Assembly (NCBI RefSeq): GCF_026410545.1
Contig: NZ_JAPMIT010000004.1
Coordinates: 248,001 to 312,000 of the forward strand
Source of the DNA: Microbacterium sp. STN6
GTDB lineage: Bacteria > Actinomycetota > Actinomycetes > Actinomycetales > Microbacteriaceae
Length of the DNA: 64,000 bases
Direction: 5' to 3'
Made by a program: the position numbers and the translations under genes
Shown: one piece after another, positions 29,118 to 37,515 of the stretch
How positions within the stretch are numbered: the stretch's first letter is position 1
Layout of the letters: each line of letters opens with the position of its first letter
The notes under the pieces: model-generated
Seen by the model: only the letters and a program-made list of their open reading frames with translations
The model's database searches: none
Told to the model about the DNA's origin: nothing

Positions 29118-30344
29118 TTACGACGCAGCGGATGCTGCGGCCGCGCCCCGCAGCGGGGTGCGGGTGAATGCGCTGTACCCGGTCAGCGCCCGCCCGAGGA
29201 TGAGCGCGTTGATGTCCTGCGTTCCCTCGTACGAATAGATCGCCTCGGCGTCGGCATGGAAGCGGGCCACGTCGGTCTCCAGGGTGATCCCGTTGCCGCC
29301 GCACAGTTCGCGGGCGAGTGCGGCGGTCGTGCGAAGCGCTCTCGCGGTGAACATCTTCGCGAGGGCGGAGTTCTCGTCGCGCCAGATCCCCTCTGCCTGT
29401 TGCTGCGAGAGCTTTGTGACGAGGGCGAGGCTCGCCGTCACGTCGGCGGCCATGAGCGCGAGCTTCTCCTGCACCAGCTGGAAACCGGCCAGGCTCGAGG
29501 AGAACTGCTCTCTGTCGAGCACGTAGCGTCGCGCCGCCTCGAACGCCCCGCACGCGGCCCCGGTGGCGATCCACGCCACGTCCGAGCGCATGGCTCTCAG
29601 GCACGCGGAGACGTCGGCGAACGACGAGATGCCGCCCAGGCGCCAGTGGTCGTCCACCGTCACGGCGGTCAGCTCGATGTCGAAGTTCTGCATGATGCGC
29701 AGCGATGTCTTGCCCTCGATCCGGGTGAGCGAGACGCCGTCAGCGTCACGCGGCACGAGAAAGGCCTTCACCTCGCCGTCGGCCGCATCCCTGGCGAACA
29801 CGAGCAGGTTCGCGGCGGTGTCGGCCGCGCCGATCCAGCGTTTGCGGCCGTCGATCGTCCAGGTGTCGCCCGCCCGTCGGCACGTGGTGCTGAGGCCGCG
29901 GGCGATATCGGATCCGTGGTTCGGTTCGGTCAGCGCGAAGGCTGCCGTCAGCTCCCAGCGCCGGATCAGCGGGTCCCACTCCTGCGCCTGCCCGGGCGAC
30001 CCACCCAGCGCGACCGCGGTGCGGAACAGACCGGACTGAGCGTTGTAGAAGGTGGCGATGGAGGCATCCGTTCGAGCCAGCTCGAAGTTGCGAAACCCCG
30101 CATACAGCGGGCTGACCCGCCCTGAGTCGCGGTTCGGGTCCATGAGGTCGAGCGAGACGAGCGGCTCGATGATTTCGCGGGGAAACTCCCCACGCTCCCA
30201 TGAGGAGGCGAGCAGTGGGGCGACCCGCTGGTCGAGAACCGCGCGCAATCGCCGCAGCGCATCCCGCTCGGTGCCGGGCAGCACGCGTGCGAAGTCGTAG
30301 AGGTCTGCGTCATAGAGGCGCTCGCCGTACGCGTCACTCTTCAT
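29118..30344 (-). CDS. Acyl-CoA dehydrogenase family protein
   Basis: 408 residues from the ATG at 30344, placed by AAGGAG six bases upstream. FAD enzyme introducing an alpha-beta double bond in an acyl-CoA. 'FALTEPNHGSDIARG' is the flavin/substrate motif. The end 'YSYEGTQDINALILGRALTG' contains the likely catalytic Glu and is close to the glutaryl-CoA dehydrogenase pattern, so a decarboxylating role is possible. The ligase gene follows 38 bp downstream; a MarR gene diverges upstream across an AT-rich operator region. Confidence 0.9.
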   Translation of the reverse strand: MKSDAYGERLYDADLYDFARVLPGTERDALRRLRAVLDQRVAPLLASSWERGEFPREIIEPLVSLDLMDPNRDSGRVSPLYAGFRNFELARTDASIATFYNAQSGLFRTAVALGGSPGQAQEWDPLIRRWELTAAFALTEPNHGSDIARGLSTTCRRAGDTWTIDGRKRWIGAADTAANLLVFARDAADGEVKAFLVPRDADGVSLTRIEGKTSLRIMQNFDIELTAVTVDDHWRLGGISSFADVSACLRAMRSDVAWIATGAACGAFEAARRYVLDREQFSSSLAGFQLVQEKLALMAADVTASLALVTKLSQQQAEGIWRDENSALAKMFTARALRTTAALARELCGGNGITLETDVARFHADAEAIYSYEGTQDINALILGRALTGYSAFTRTPLRGAAAASAAS

Positions 30345-30382
30345 GAACAGCTCCTTCACTGCACGCGCCGAACCAAGATCGC

Positions 30383-30423
30383 CGACAACTATCGCAATAG
30401 CTAATATAATTCAACTGTTGTCG
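30383..30423. promoter_or_regulatory. Divergent operator/promoter region, ACAD - MarR
   Basis: Outer inverted repeat CGACAAC (30383-30389) / GTTGTCG (30417-30423) encloses CTAT-N4-ATAG (30389-30400) and a consensus -10 TATAAT (30405-30410). The region is strikingly AT-rich for this genome. Probable MarR binding site controlling both directions. Confidence 0.6.
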
Positions 30424-30453
30424 ATTTCAATCATTACGAGTGGGGGCGAGCGG

Positions 30454-30930
30454 ATGGCGCAGTCGTCGACCGTGGTTCAGGGGGATGCGCAGGACATCGT
30501 GGACTGCGACCTCGCGCACGAGATCGAGTTCCTCGCCGTCAAGGCGGCGGCCAACGGCACGCGGCGGGCCAACCAGATGCTGGCGCCACTCGGTCTGAAG
30601 GTGCGTCACTACGCGGTGCTGTCGCTGGCGTGCAGCAGCATTTCACCGTCGCAGCGCATGCTCGCCGACTTCCTCGACCTCGACCCGAGCCAGGTGGTCG
30701 CGCTCGTGGATGAGCTCGAATCGCGCGGCCTTGTTCGCCGCGTGGTCGACAAGAAAGACCGGCGCACGAAGGTGATCCGCGGCACGTCGCGTGGCGAAGA
30801 GCTGTGCGAGAAGGCGGCCGCGCTCACCCGCGAGGCCGAGGAGATCTCGCTTGGTCCGCTCTCCGAAGCGCAGCGCGAGGCACTGCGGCAGATCCTGCGC
30901 TCCCTGGTGTTCGGCGCGAGCGAGGCGTGA
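30454..30930 (+). CDS. MarR-family transcriptional regulator
   Basis: 158 residues from the ATG at 30454. Winged-helix core 'LADFLDLDPSQVVALVDELESRGLVRRVVDKKDRRTKVIRGT' contains the recognition helix and the wing with the DxRxxK signature. MarR proteins are dimeric repressors released by small aromatic acids or their CoA esters. It diverges from the acyl-CoA dehydrogenase gene over a palindromic operator, so it probably represses the ACAD-ligase pair and itself. The inducer is unknown. Confidence 0.9.
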   Translation: MAQSSTVVQGDAQDIVDCDLAHEIEFLAVKAAANGTRRANQMLAPLGLKVRHYAVLSLACSSISPSQRMLADFLDLDPSQVVALVDELESRGLVRRVVDKKDRRTKVIRGTSRGEELCEKAAALTREAEEISLGPLSEAQREALRQILRSLVFGASEA

Positions 30931-30971
30931 GGGGCGGCCCCCGGCATCCGAAATCAGCAGATGCCCGGCGA

Positions 30972-30977
30972 TAGGCT
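30972..30977 (+). promoter_or_regulatory. -10 box, leaderless promoter for the PaaX-type gene
   Basis: TAGGCT ends 6 nt before the GTG at 30984. Confidence 0.55.
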
Positions 30978-30983
30978 CCACTC

Positions 30984-31913
30984 GTGGCTTCCGCACGCGT
31001 GGTTCCGGATTCGACGGCGCAGGCCGTCGTCGCCGATTCGGGCTCTGCCGACTCCCAGCACCCCCAGCATCTTCTGCTGACGCTGCTCGGCGACTACTGG
31101 ATGTCTGATGGCGCGATCGTTCCCTCGGGCGCGCTCGTGGATCTGCTCTCCGAGTTCGGCATCACGCAGACCGGCGCGCGCGCCGCCCTGAGCCGGCTCT
31201 CGAAGCGAGGCCTGCTCTCGTCGAACAAGGAGGGCCGGCGCACCTTCTATCGGCTCACCGAGCATGCCAGGCACGTGCTGACGACGGGCCTCGAGCGCAT
31301 CGTGTCGTTCGGCGCCGACCCGCAGCCCTGGGATGGCCAGTGGACCTGTGTCGCGTTCTCCGTTCCCGAGCAGCAGCGCACCCGCCGCCATCAGCTGCGC
31401 GTGCGGCTGCGCTGGCTCGGCTTCGCGCCGCTGTATGACGGCGTCTGGGTGTCGCCGCGCTCGCGGGCCGGCGAGGCCACGTCGGTGCTCGAGGAGCTGA
31501 GCGTCGGTGCGGCCACGGTTCTCGTCGGGCCCGAACTGGCCTCCGGCACCGAGTACGGGCGACCGATCGACGCCTGGGACCTCTCGGGCGTGCGCGAGCA
31601 GTATCTGGCGTTCATCGAGCGGATGCGGCCGATCCGCTCCCGGCTCGCCGCCGGCGACGTTTCCGGGTCCGAGGCGCTTCAGGCGCGCACCCGGGTCATG
31701 GACGAGTGGCGCTGGATGCCGAACGCCGACCCCGAGCTGCCTGACGAGCTCCTGCCGCGCGAGTGGCCCAGAGCGGATGCGCGGGCGCTCTTCCGTAGCG
31801 TGTACGACGGTCTCGGCGAGCCCGCCGCGGCCCGCGTGCGTGAGATCGTCTCGTGCCACGCGCCCGAATTCGCCGAGCACGTGAGTGCGCACACGGTCTC
31901 CGGAATTCAATAG
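30984..31913 (+). CDS. PaaX-family transcriptional regulator
   Basis: 309 residues. N-terminal winged helix 'LLLTLLGDYWMSDGAIVPSGALVDLLSEFGITQTGARAALSRLSKRGLL' is the PaaX signature, followed by the PaaX central domain ('GQWTCVAFSVPEQQRTRRHQLRVRLRWLGFAPLYDGVWVSP'). PaaX represses phenylacetate genes until phenylacetyl-CoA binds; here the ligand is more likely a CoA ester of the island's own substrate. It sits directly before the ADP-forming synthetase gene and its operator-like repeat. No phenylacetate epoxidase genes are in the window. Confidence 0.9.
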   Translation: MASARVVPDSTAQAVVADSGSADSQHPQHLLLTLLGDYWMSDGAIVPSGALVDLLSEFGITQTGARAALSRLSKRGLLSSNKEGRRTFYRLTEHARHVLTTGLERIVSFGADPQPWDGQWTCVAFSVPEQQRTRRHQLRVRLRWLGFAPLYDGVWVSPRSRAGEATSVLEELSVGAATVLVGPELASGTEYGRPIDAWDLSGVREQYLAFIERMRPIRSRLAAGDVSGSEALQARTRVMDEWRWMPNADPELPDELLPREWPRADARALFRSVYDGLGEPAAARVREIVSCHAPEFAEHVSAHTVSGIQ

Positions 31914-31954
31914 TTGACACTTGCCGTGCCGAGCGTTGATGATAGTGTCATCTA
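31911..31954. promoter_or_regulatory. Operator-like inverted repeat before the acyl-CoA synthetase gene
   Basis: TAGTTGACACT (31911-31921) and AGTGTCATCTA (31944-31954) are complementary at 10 of 11 positions. A consensus -35 TTGACA (31914-31919) lies in the left arm and a weak GATAGT (31941-31946) at the right arm. Candidate PaaX or MarR site. Confidence 0.55.
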
Positions 31955-31981
31955 ACCGACGGCGGCAGGAGCAGCATCCCC

Positions 31982-34036
31982 ATGACTCGTACTCTCGACC
32001 CGCTCTTCGCGCCGAAGAGCGTCGCCGTGATCGGCGCGAGTGCGTCGCCCGAGAAGGCCGGATACGCGATGATGCAGTCGCTGTCGACCTTCGCCGGGCC
32101 GCTGTATCCGATCAACCCGCGGGCTGGTGAGGTCCTCGGCCACACGGCGTACGCCAGCGTCGGCGACGTCGAGGAGGCGCCCGACCTCGCCGTGCTCGTC
32201 GTGCCGCCTGCTGCGGTTCCCGCCGCTCTCGAGCAGTGCGCGGCCGCGGGCGTGCGCGGCGCCGTCATCTGCTCGGGCGGTTTCGCCGAAAGCGGTGCGG
32301 AAGGCGAGGCGCTGCAGAACAGGGTCGCCGAGATCGCCCGCACCACCGGCATCCGTGTTCTCGGCCCGAATACCTCGGGCTTCATCAACGCGGCCGACGC
32401 GGTCTGCGCCAACTTCATGCCGTCGGTCACGGAGCTGGCGGCCGGCGGCGTGTCGATTGTGGCGCAGAGCGGCGGCGTCAACCTGGCGCTCTCGTTCATG
32501 CTTGCCCGCGCGAACGTGGGGCTGCGGATCGCCGCGGGCCTCGGAAACGCCGTCGACGTCGGCTTCGTCGACGTTCTCGACCACTTCGCCGCCGACGACG
32601 CGACCACGGCGGTCGGGCTGCATATCGAAGGCGTCAGCGACGGCCGGGCCCTCATGGCGGCCGTGCGCCGCGTCGCCGAACTCAAGCCGATCGTCGTGCT
32701 CAAGGTGGGCAGGAACGACGTGGGCGACTTCGCCAAGTCGCACACGGGCGCCCTCACCGGCTCGTACCAGGTTGCGCGGCAGGCGCTCGCGCAGAGTGGC
32801 GCCGTGGTCGTCGAGACGCCAACGGAGCTTGTCGACGCGCTGACCGCGCTCAGCCAGGTGCGGCTGCCTGCCGTCGAGGCCCCCGGCGTCGGCGTGATCA
32901 CCGGCCAGGCGGGCCCCGGCCTCATCATCGCGGACTCGCTCGCCTCGCGGCACGTCGCCGTACCGACCCTCGCGGCCGCGACGCTCACCGCCGTCTCTCA
33001 CCTGCTGCCGCCGCTCACGTACCAGAAGAACCCGGTCGACACGGGCCGCCCGGGGCAGACCTTCCCCGCCATCGTCACCGCGGTCGCCGGCGATCCCGCG
33101 ATCGACCTGCTCGCGGTCTACGCCCTCGACGAGCCGGGAGCGCTCGACCCGGCCGGTGCGCTCGCCGGCGCCGCCGTTCCGGCCCTGTTCGCCTCGGGCG
33201 GCACGATCGCCGCGCTCGACGGGCGCCGAGCGGCGCTGAGCGCCATGGGCATACCTCTCTTCGATTCACCGGATGCGCTCGCGCGCGGTGCGGCCGCGGT
33301 TGTCGACGACGCGAGGGCGCGGCTGCGGCTGCGATACGCGGTCGCCGAGCACGACGTGTGGCAGCATGGTCGCCCGCTCGGTCATGTTCTCGACGAGAAC
33401 GAGAGCAAGCAGTTGTTCGAGGCGGAGGGCCTCACGCTGCCGGCCCGTCGCGTTGCCGCCGACCACACCGCCGCAGAGCGGGCGCTCGCCGAACTCGGTG
33501 GCCCGGTGGTCGTGAAGGTGCTCGACGCCGCCATCACCCACAAGTCGGATGTCGGCGGCGTGCACGTCGGCGTGCGTACCGCGGCCGAGCTCGCGCAGGC
33601 GCTCGAAACGATCGACCGCATTCCGGGCGCACCCGGCGCTCGCCGCTACCTCATCGAGGCGCAGGCCGAGCGTGGTGTCGAGCTGATCGTCGGTGCGACG
33701 CGCGATGCCGCGTTCGGCCCGGTCGTGCTGCTGGGCGTCGGTGGGGTGGACGTGGAGTTGGGCGGCGAGCCGATTTTGACGGTCGCGCCCTTCGGCCGTG
33801 AACAGGCGCTGGACGCGATCGACCGGCTGCCGCAGAGCATCCGTGCCGGCCACCGCGGCGGTGTGGCCGTGGATCGCGACGCGCTCGCCCGGGTGCTGGT
33901 CGCCGTGGGCGACGTGATGGCGCGCCACGACGACATTCAGGAGATCGACCTCAACCCCGTGCGCCTCACGAGCGCCGGCCCCACCGTTCTCGACGCCCTC
34001 GTCGTGACAGCACCGCAGGAGAATCATGCCAACTGA
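31982..34036 (+). CDS. ADP-forming acyl-CoA synthetase (acetate--CoA ligase family)
   Basis: 684 residues with the fused alpha-beta plan of NDP-forming acyl-CoA synthetases. A CoA-binding Rossmann domain is at 1-130 ('LFAPKSVAVIGASASPEKAGY'). Succinyl-CoA-ligase-like domains follow, with the likely phosphohistidine in 'KSHTGALTGSY'. An ATP-grasp domain runs from about 460 to the end ('THKSDVGGVHVGV', 'DIQEIDLNPV'). Such enzymes activate acetate, dicarboxylates or hydroxycinnamates such as ferulate. The next gene, an aromatic hydroxylase, overlaps its end by 11 nt, favouring an aromatic substrate. Confidence 0.88.
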   Translation: MTRTLDPLFAPKSVAVIGASASPEKAGYAMMQSLSTFAGPLYPINPRAGEVLGHTAYASVGDVEEAPDLAVLVVPPAAVPAALEQCAAAGVRGAVICSGGFAESGAEGEALQNRVAEIARTTGIRVLGPNTSGFINAADAVCANFMPSVTELAAGGVSIVAQSGGVNLALSFMLARANVGLRIAAGLGNAVDVGFVDVLDHFAADDATTAVGLHIEGVSDGRALMAAVRRVAELKPIVVLKVGRNDVGDFAKSHTGALTGSYQVARQALAQSGAVVVETPTELVDALTALSQVRLPAVEAPGVGVITGQAGPGLIIADSLASRHVAVPTLAAATLTAVSHLLPPLTYQKNPVDTGRPGQTFPAIVTAVAGDPAIDLLAVYALDEPGALDPAGALAGAAVPALFASGGTIAALDGRRAALSAMGIPLFDSPDALARGAAAVVDDARARLRLRYAVAEHDVWQHGRPLGHVLDENESKQLFEAEGLTLPARRVAADHTAAERALAELGGPVVVKVLDAAITHKSDVGGVHVGVRTAAELAQALETIDRIPGAPGARRYLIEAQAERGVELIVGATRDAAFGPVVLLGVGGVDVELGGEPILTVAPFGREQALDAIDRLPQSIRAGHRGGVAVDRDALARVLVAVGDVMARHDDIQEIDLNPVRLTSAGPTVLDALVVTAPQENHAN

Positions 34037-35243
34037 ACACCGCGAAACCCTGATCGTCGGCGCCGGACCCGTCGGCCTGACCGCCGCGCTCGCGATGCGC
34101 GCGCTGGGCCGAGACGTGACGGTGCTCGAGGCAGGCGCCGAGGGCCGGGGCCGCCCCGGCAGCCGCGCCATCTTCACGCACACCAACACGCTCGATGTGC
34201 TCGACCGGCTCAGCCCCGGTCTCGCCGACGAGCTCAGCGAGCACGGCGACTACTGGAACACGCAGCGCACCTTCCATCGCGGCAAAGAGGTCTACGCGAA
34301 GACCTACCCCGATCCCGCACCGGGCACGCGGCCGCATTTCACGAGCCTGCCGCAGGTGCACATTGAGAAGTACCTGCTCGAGAGGGCCATCGCTTCAGGC
34401 GTGCAGTTCGAGTGGTCGCAGGAGGTGACAGGCGTCGAGTCGGGCGATGCCGGGGTCACGATCACGACGCACGGCGGCACCACCTGGCACGCCGAGTATG
34501 TGATCGGGGCGGATGGCGCGCGCTCGGTCGTGCGCAAGCAGATCGGCGCGCGCATGGAGGGCGACAAAGACGACGGCTGGTACGTCGTGGTCGATGTGGC
34601 CGAGCTCGAGAAGCCGGCGCTCACCACGGAACGGATCTTCCACTACGAGCACCCGGCCGTCGGCGGCCGGAACATTCTGATCGTGCCGTTCGCGGGCGGG
34701 TGGCGCGTCGACCTGCAGTGCCTGCCCGAAGACGACCCTGAGCAGTTCAGCGGCGAGCAGAGCGTGAAGGCCTGGCTCGCGAAGGTGATGCCGCCCGCGT
34801 ACGCCGAGCGCATCACGTGGGTCTCCACGTACCAGTTCATGCAGCTCGTGGCGCACGATTTCGCCGACCCTGCTCGCCGAGTGCTTCTCGTGGGGGAGGC
34901 TGCGCACCTCTTCGCCCCGTTCGGCGCCCGCGGCCTCAACTCCGGAGTACCGGACGCCGAGAGCGCCGCCCTGGCCGTCAACACCGCCCTCTGCGCAACC
35001 AACCCGGCGCTCGCCGCCAGCGCCGTCGAGTCGTTCAGCCGTGCTCGCCGTGCCGCCGCGCTGTTCAACCGCGGCGCCGCGGCCGAGGCCCTCACTCACC
35101 TGCGCCCGGACGACGCCACGGCCACGCGCATTGCCGCCGCCGCCGAGCGCGCCCCGGAAGACACCGAGGCCTCCGCGTGGCTCGAGAAGGCGCCGTACGG
35201 GCCGCGTGGGGTGCCGACGGCTGAGACGGTCTACCGATACTGA
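34026..35243 (+). CDS. FAD-dependent aromatic hydroxylase (PHBH/MhpA-like)
   Basis: 405 residues. FAD-binding 'LIVGAGPVGLTAALAM' (GxGxxG) at the N-terminus, 'YVIGADGARSVVRKQIG' (DG motif) in the middle and 'RRVLLVGEAAHLFAPFGARGLNSG' (GD motif) mark a group A flavoprotein monooxygenase. It lacks the C-terminal thioredoxin-like domain of phenol hydroxylases. Probable reaction: NAD(P)H-dependent ring hydroxylation, plausibly giving gentisate or a gentisyl thioester. It overlaps the acyl-CoA synthetase gene by 11 nt. Confidence 0.88.
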   Translation: MPTEHRETLIVGAGPVGLTAALAMRALGRDVTVLEAGAEGRGRPGSRAIFTHTNTLDVLDRLSPGLADELSEHGDYWNTQRTFHRGKEVYAKTYPDPAPGTRPHFTSLPQVHIEKYLLERAIASGVQFEWSQEVTGVESGDAGVTITTHGGTTWHAEYVIGADGARSVVRKQIGARMEGDKDDGWYVVVDVAELEKPALTTERIFHYEHPAVGGRNILIVPFAGGWRVDLQCLPEDDPEQFSGEQSVKAWLAKVMPPAYAERITWVSTYQFMQLVAHDFADPARRVLLVGEAAHLFAPFGARGLNSGVPDAESAALAVNTALCATNPALAASAVESFSRARRAAALFNRGAAAEALTHLRPDDATATRIAAAAERAPEDTEASAWLEKAPYGPRGVPTAETVYRY

Positions 35244-35298
35244 GTCACCCCACCCGAGCGCGAGCGTGGGCGAGGCTGCCTCGGCGTACGAGTGTTGC

Positions 35299-35319
35299 GC
35301 GTTACGCGTTACGCGTTAC
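35299..35319. repeat. 7-bp tandem repeat (GCGTTAC)3
   Basis: Three perfect copies covering the stop codon of the FAH-family gene. Confidence 0.85.
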
Positions 35320-36175
35320 GCGTCGCGCCGGGGCGATCGGCATAGCGGATGGCGCCCTCGTCGCTCACCCCCACGTCGAGCCGCCCGAGACCCTCGATCT
35401 CGACGACCACGCGGTGGCCCGCAACGATGGGGCCGACGCCGGCCGGCGTGCCGCTGGCGATCACATCGCCGGGGTGCAGCGTCATCACATGGCTCGTGTA
35501 CGCGACGAGGTCGGCGATGCTGAAGATCAGCTCACGCGTGTTTGTGCGCTGCCGCTCCTCCCCGCCGACCCAGCAGGTGAGGTCGAGCGCGTCGGCGTTG
35601 CCCGCCGTGTCGGCCGTGGTGATCCACGGCCCCATCGGTGAGAAGGTGTCGAACGACTTGCGGGTCGAGCGGTCCTCAGTGGAACGAACGGTGATGTCGA
35701 GGATGGGCGAGTACCCGAAGACGTAGTCGAGGGCATCCGCTGCACTGACGTTACGGGCGGTGCGCCCGATCACGATGCCCAGCTCGCCCTCCTGGTCGGT
35801 GCGCATGTCACTGTACGGCAGGCGGATGTCGTCGCCAGGGCCGATCACGGAGGAGTTCGCCTTGAGGAACACCCCGTATTCGGCGATGGTCTTCTGCTCG
35901 CTCATCTCGATCTTGTGGTCGAGGTAGTTGACGGGGGCGCCGACGATCTTGCCCGGTCGGGGCAGGGGAGCGGCGAGCTGTACATCCGCCAACGGGAGCA
36001 GTGGAAGCTCGGAAAGGTCGAGCTGGGTCAGCCGGTGCTGCGCGCCTGATTCGAGGAGGGCGAGCAGCGGGCCGCCGCTCCCGGTGTTCTCGAGCCCGAG
36101 GGCTGCGGTGACGTCGATGGCGTTCTCCTGCTCGATGACGAGCAGGCGGGAGTCCTGGCTGGTGGCGAGTCGCAT
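35309..36175 (-). CDS. Fumarylacetoacetate hydrolase family protein
   Basis: 288 residues. C-terminal FAH fold: 'PGKIVGAPVNYLDH', metal-binding acidic residues in 'DQEGELGIVIG' and 'SPILDITVR', and 'LHPGDVIASGTPAGVGP'. Members hydrolyse C-C bonds in 1,3-diketo acids or act as decarboxylases or hydratases. It is the last gene of a five-gene minus-strand operon with thioesterase, SDR, MaoC and thiolase. A second FAH-family gene in the gentisate operon is the better fumarylpyruvate hydrolase candidate, leaving this one's substrate open. Confidence 0.88.
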   Translation of the reverse strand: MRLATSQDSRLLVIEQENAIDVTAALGLENTGSGGPLLALLESGAQHRLTQLDLSELPLLPLADVQLAAPLPRPGKIVGAPVNYLDHKIEMSEQKTIAEYGVFLKANSSVIGPGDDIRLPYSDMRTDQEGELGIVIGRTARNVSAADALDYVFGYSPILDITVRSTEDRSTRKSFDTFSPMGPWITTADTAGNADALDLTCWVGGEERQRTNTRELIFSIADLVAYTSHVMTLHPGDVIASGTPAGVGPIVAGHRVVVEIEGLGRLDVGVSDEGAIRYADRPGATRNA

Positions 36176-36193
36176 GACGGTGCCTTTCGTGAG

Positions 36194-36610
36194 CTAGTCG
36201 GCGAGGGGCGCGGTGAGGGCGTCTCGCACGGAGTCGGGTATGGGCGTCGGCGTGCCCTCGGCATCCACGTGCACGGCCGCGGTCGTGCCCTCGAAGTAGA
36301 CGGCGTCGTCGCGCATGGCCCGCCAGGCATAAGTGACTGACGACGAGCCGACGCGCGTGGCCTCGATCTGCAGCTCGAACTGGTCGTCGAAGCGCAGCGG
36401 GCGGTGGAACGTGGCCTCGACGTGTCGGCGTGGGAACTGGGTGAGATCCGTTGCACCCACCGCGCGCAGCAGCTCGTGCTCGGCCAGCTCGGCCCAGCGA
36501 AACGCCGCCGTGAAGTGGATGCGGCCGCCGGCATCCGTGTCGACCCACTGCACCCGTAGCGGCACGCTCACGCGCCGGTTGCCCGGCGTCGGCAGCGCGG
36601 TGTCGGTCAT
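36194..36610 (-). CDS. Hotdog-fold acyl-CoA thioesterase (4HBT-like)
   Basis: 138 residues. 'VQWVDTDAGGRIHFTAAFRWAELAEHELL' contains the catalytic Asp region of 4-hydroxybenzoyl-CoA thioesterase-type enzymes. It hydrolyses an acyl- or aroyl-CoA to the free acid. The start overlaps the SDR stop by 4 nt (36607-36610), showing translational coupling. In context it could release a hydroxybenzoyl-CoA or gentisyl-CoA formed by beta-oxidation. Confidence 0.88.
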   Translation of the reverse strand: MTDTALPTPGNRRVSVPLRVQWVDTDAGGRIHFTAAFRWAELAEHELLRAVGATDLTQFPRRHVEATFHRPLRFDDQFELQIEATRVGSSSVTYAWRAMRDDAVYFEGTTAAVHVDAEGTPTPIPDSVRDALTAPLAD

Positions 36611-37515
36611 TCGAGCGGCGGCAGCACGATGCCGGAGGACTGCAGGTGACCCGCGAAGCCGTCAGGCCACGCGCTCGAGATGGCCTCCGGGCTCCAGCCG
36701 CCCTCCTGGTACTGCAGAACGATCTCGTCGGGGTGCGAGTAAAGCGAGAGCTTGTCTCCGCCGATCCCGATGGCCTGACCGGTGACGTCGGCCGAGTCGT
36801 CCGAGGCCAGCCACACGAGGGCCGGAGCGACGTCGTCGGGGCTGCCGAGCGCGTGCTCCTGACGCACCACCTTCGGCAGGGGCTTGCCTGCCTCGAAGTC
36901 CGCGAAGACCTCCTTGTAGATCGGGATGGTCGCGGTCATGGCGGTGAGCGCGGTCGGCACCACGGCGTTGACCGTGATGTTCGCTCGTGCGAGCTCGAGC
37001 GACCAGGTACGCGCCATCGCCACGATGCCGGCCTTTGCCGCCGAGTAGTTGGTCTGACCGAAGTTGCCGTGCTCGCCGGCCGGGGAGCCGATGACGATGA
37101 TGCGGCCGCCCTCGCCCTGCTCACGCATGCGGATTGCGGCGGCGCGGGCGGTGGTGAACGTGCCGCGCAGGTGGGTCTGGATGACGAGGTCGAAGTCGTC
37201 GTCGCTCATCTTCCACAAGACGGTGTCGCGCAGCACGCCCGCGTTGGTCACGAGAATGTCGAGGCGGCCGAACTCGTCGATCGCGGTCGCGACGAGCCGC
37301 TCGGCGGTCTCGGTGGGGCCGACGGGGGCGACGACCGAAACGGCCCTGCCACCGGCATCCGTGATCGCGGAGACCGCAGTGGCGGCCGTCTCGGGGTTCA
37401 CGTCGTTGACGACGACGGATGCTCCTGCCGCAGCCAGCGCCTTGGCATACGCGAGCCCCAGGCCCTGCCCGCTGCCCGTGACGATGGCGACCTTGCCGTC
37501 GAGTCGAATGCTCAT
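36607..37515 (-). CDS. SDR oxidoreductase, probable 3-hydroxyacyl-CoA dehydrogenase
   Basis: 302 residues. 'VAIVTGSGQGLGLAYAKALAAAGASVVVNDV' is the NAD-binding TGxxxGxG; Ser in 'VIGSPAG' and Tyr/Lys in 'NYSAAKAG' complete the catalytic set. The sequence resembles the dehydrogenase part of peroxisomal multifunctional enzyme 2 (17-beta-HSD4), which oxidises (3R)-hydroxyacyl-CoA. It is flanked by MaoC and thioesterase genes with 4-nt overlaps on both sides. Confidence 0.9.
   Translation of the reverse strand: MSIRLDGKVAIVTGSGQGLGLAYAKALAAAGASVVVNDVNPETAATAVSAITDAGGRAVSVVAPVGPTETAERLVATAIDEFGRLDILVTNAGVLRDTVLWKMSDDDFDLVIQTHLRGTFTTARAAAIRMREQGEGGRIIVIGSPAGEHGNFGQTNYSAAKAGIVAMARTWSLELARANITVNAVVPTALTAMTATIPIYKEVFADFEAGKPLPKVVRQEHALGSPDDVAPALVWLASDDSADVTGQAIGIGGDKLSLYSHPDEIVLQYQEGGWSPEAISSAWPDGFAGHLQSSGIVLPPLE

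Noticed and set aside
30984-31913. PaaX as evidence for a phenylacetate (paa) pathway.
   Set aside because: No paaABCDE epoxidase, paaG/Z or paaK-specific genes occur in the window; the neighbourhood is gentisate-type.
35309-36175. FAH-family gene as the fumarylpyruvate hydrolase of the gentisate route.
   Set aside because: The FAH gene at 45756-46604 is translationally coupled to gentisate dioxygenase and sits next to the isomerase, so it is the better candidate.
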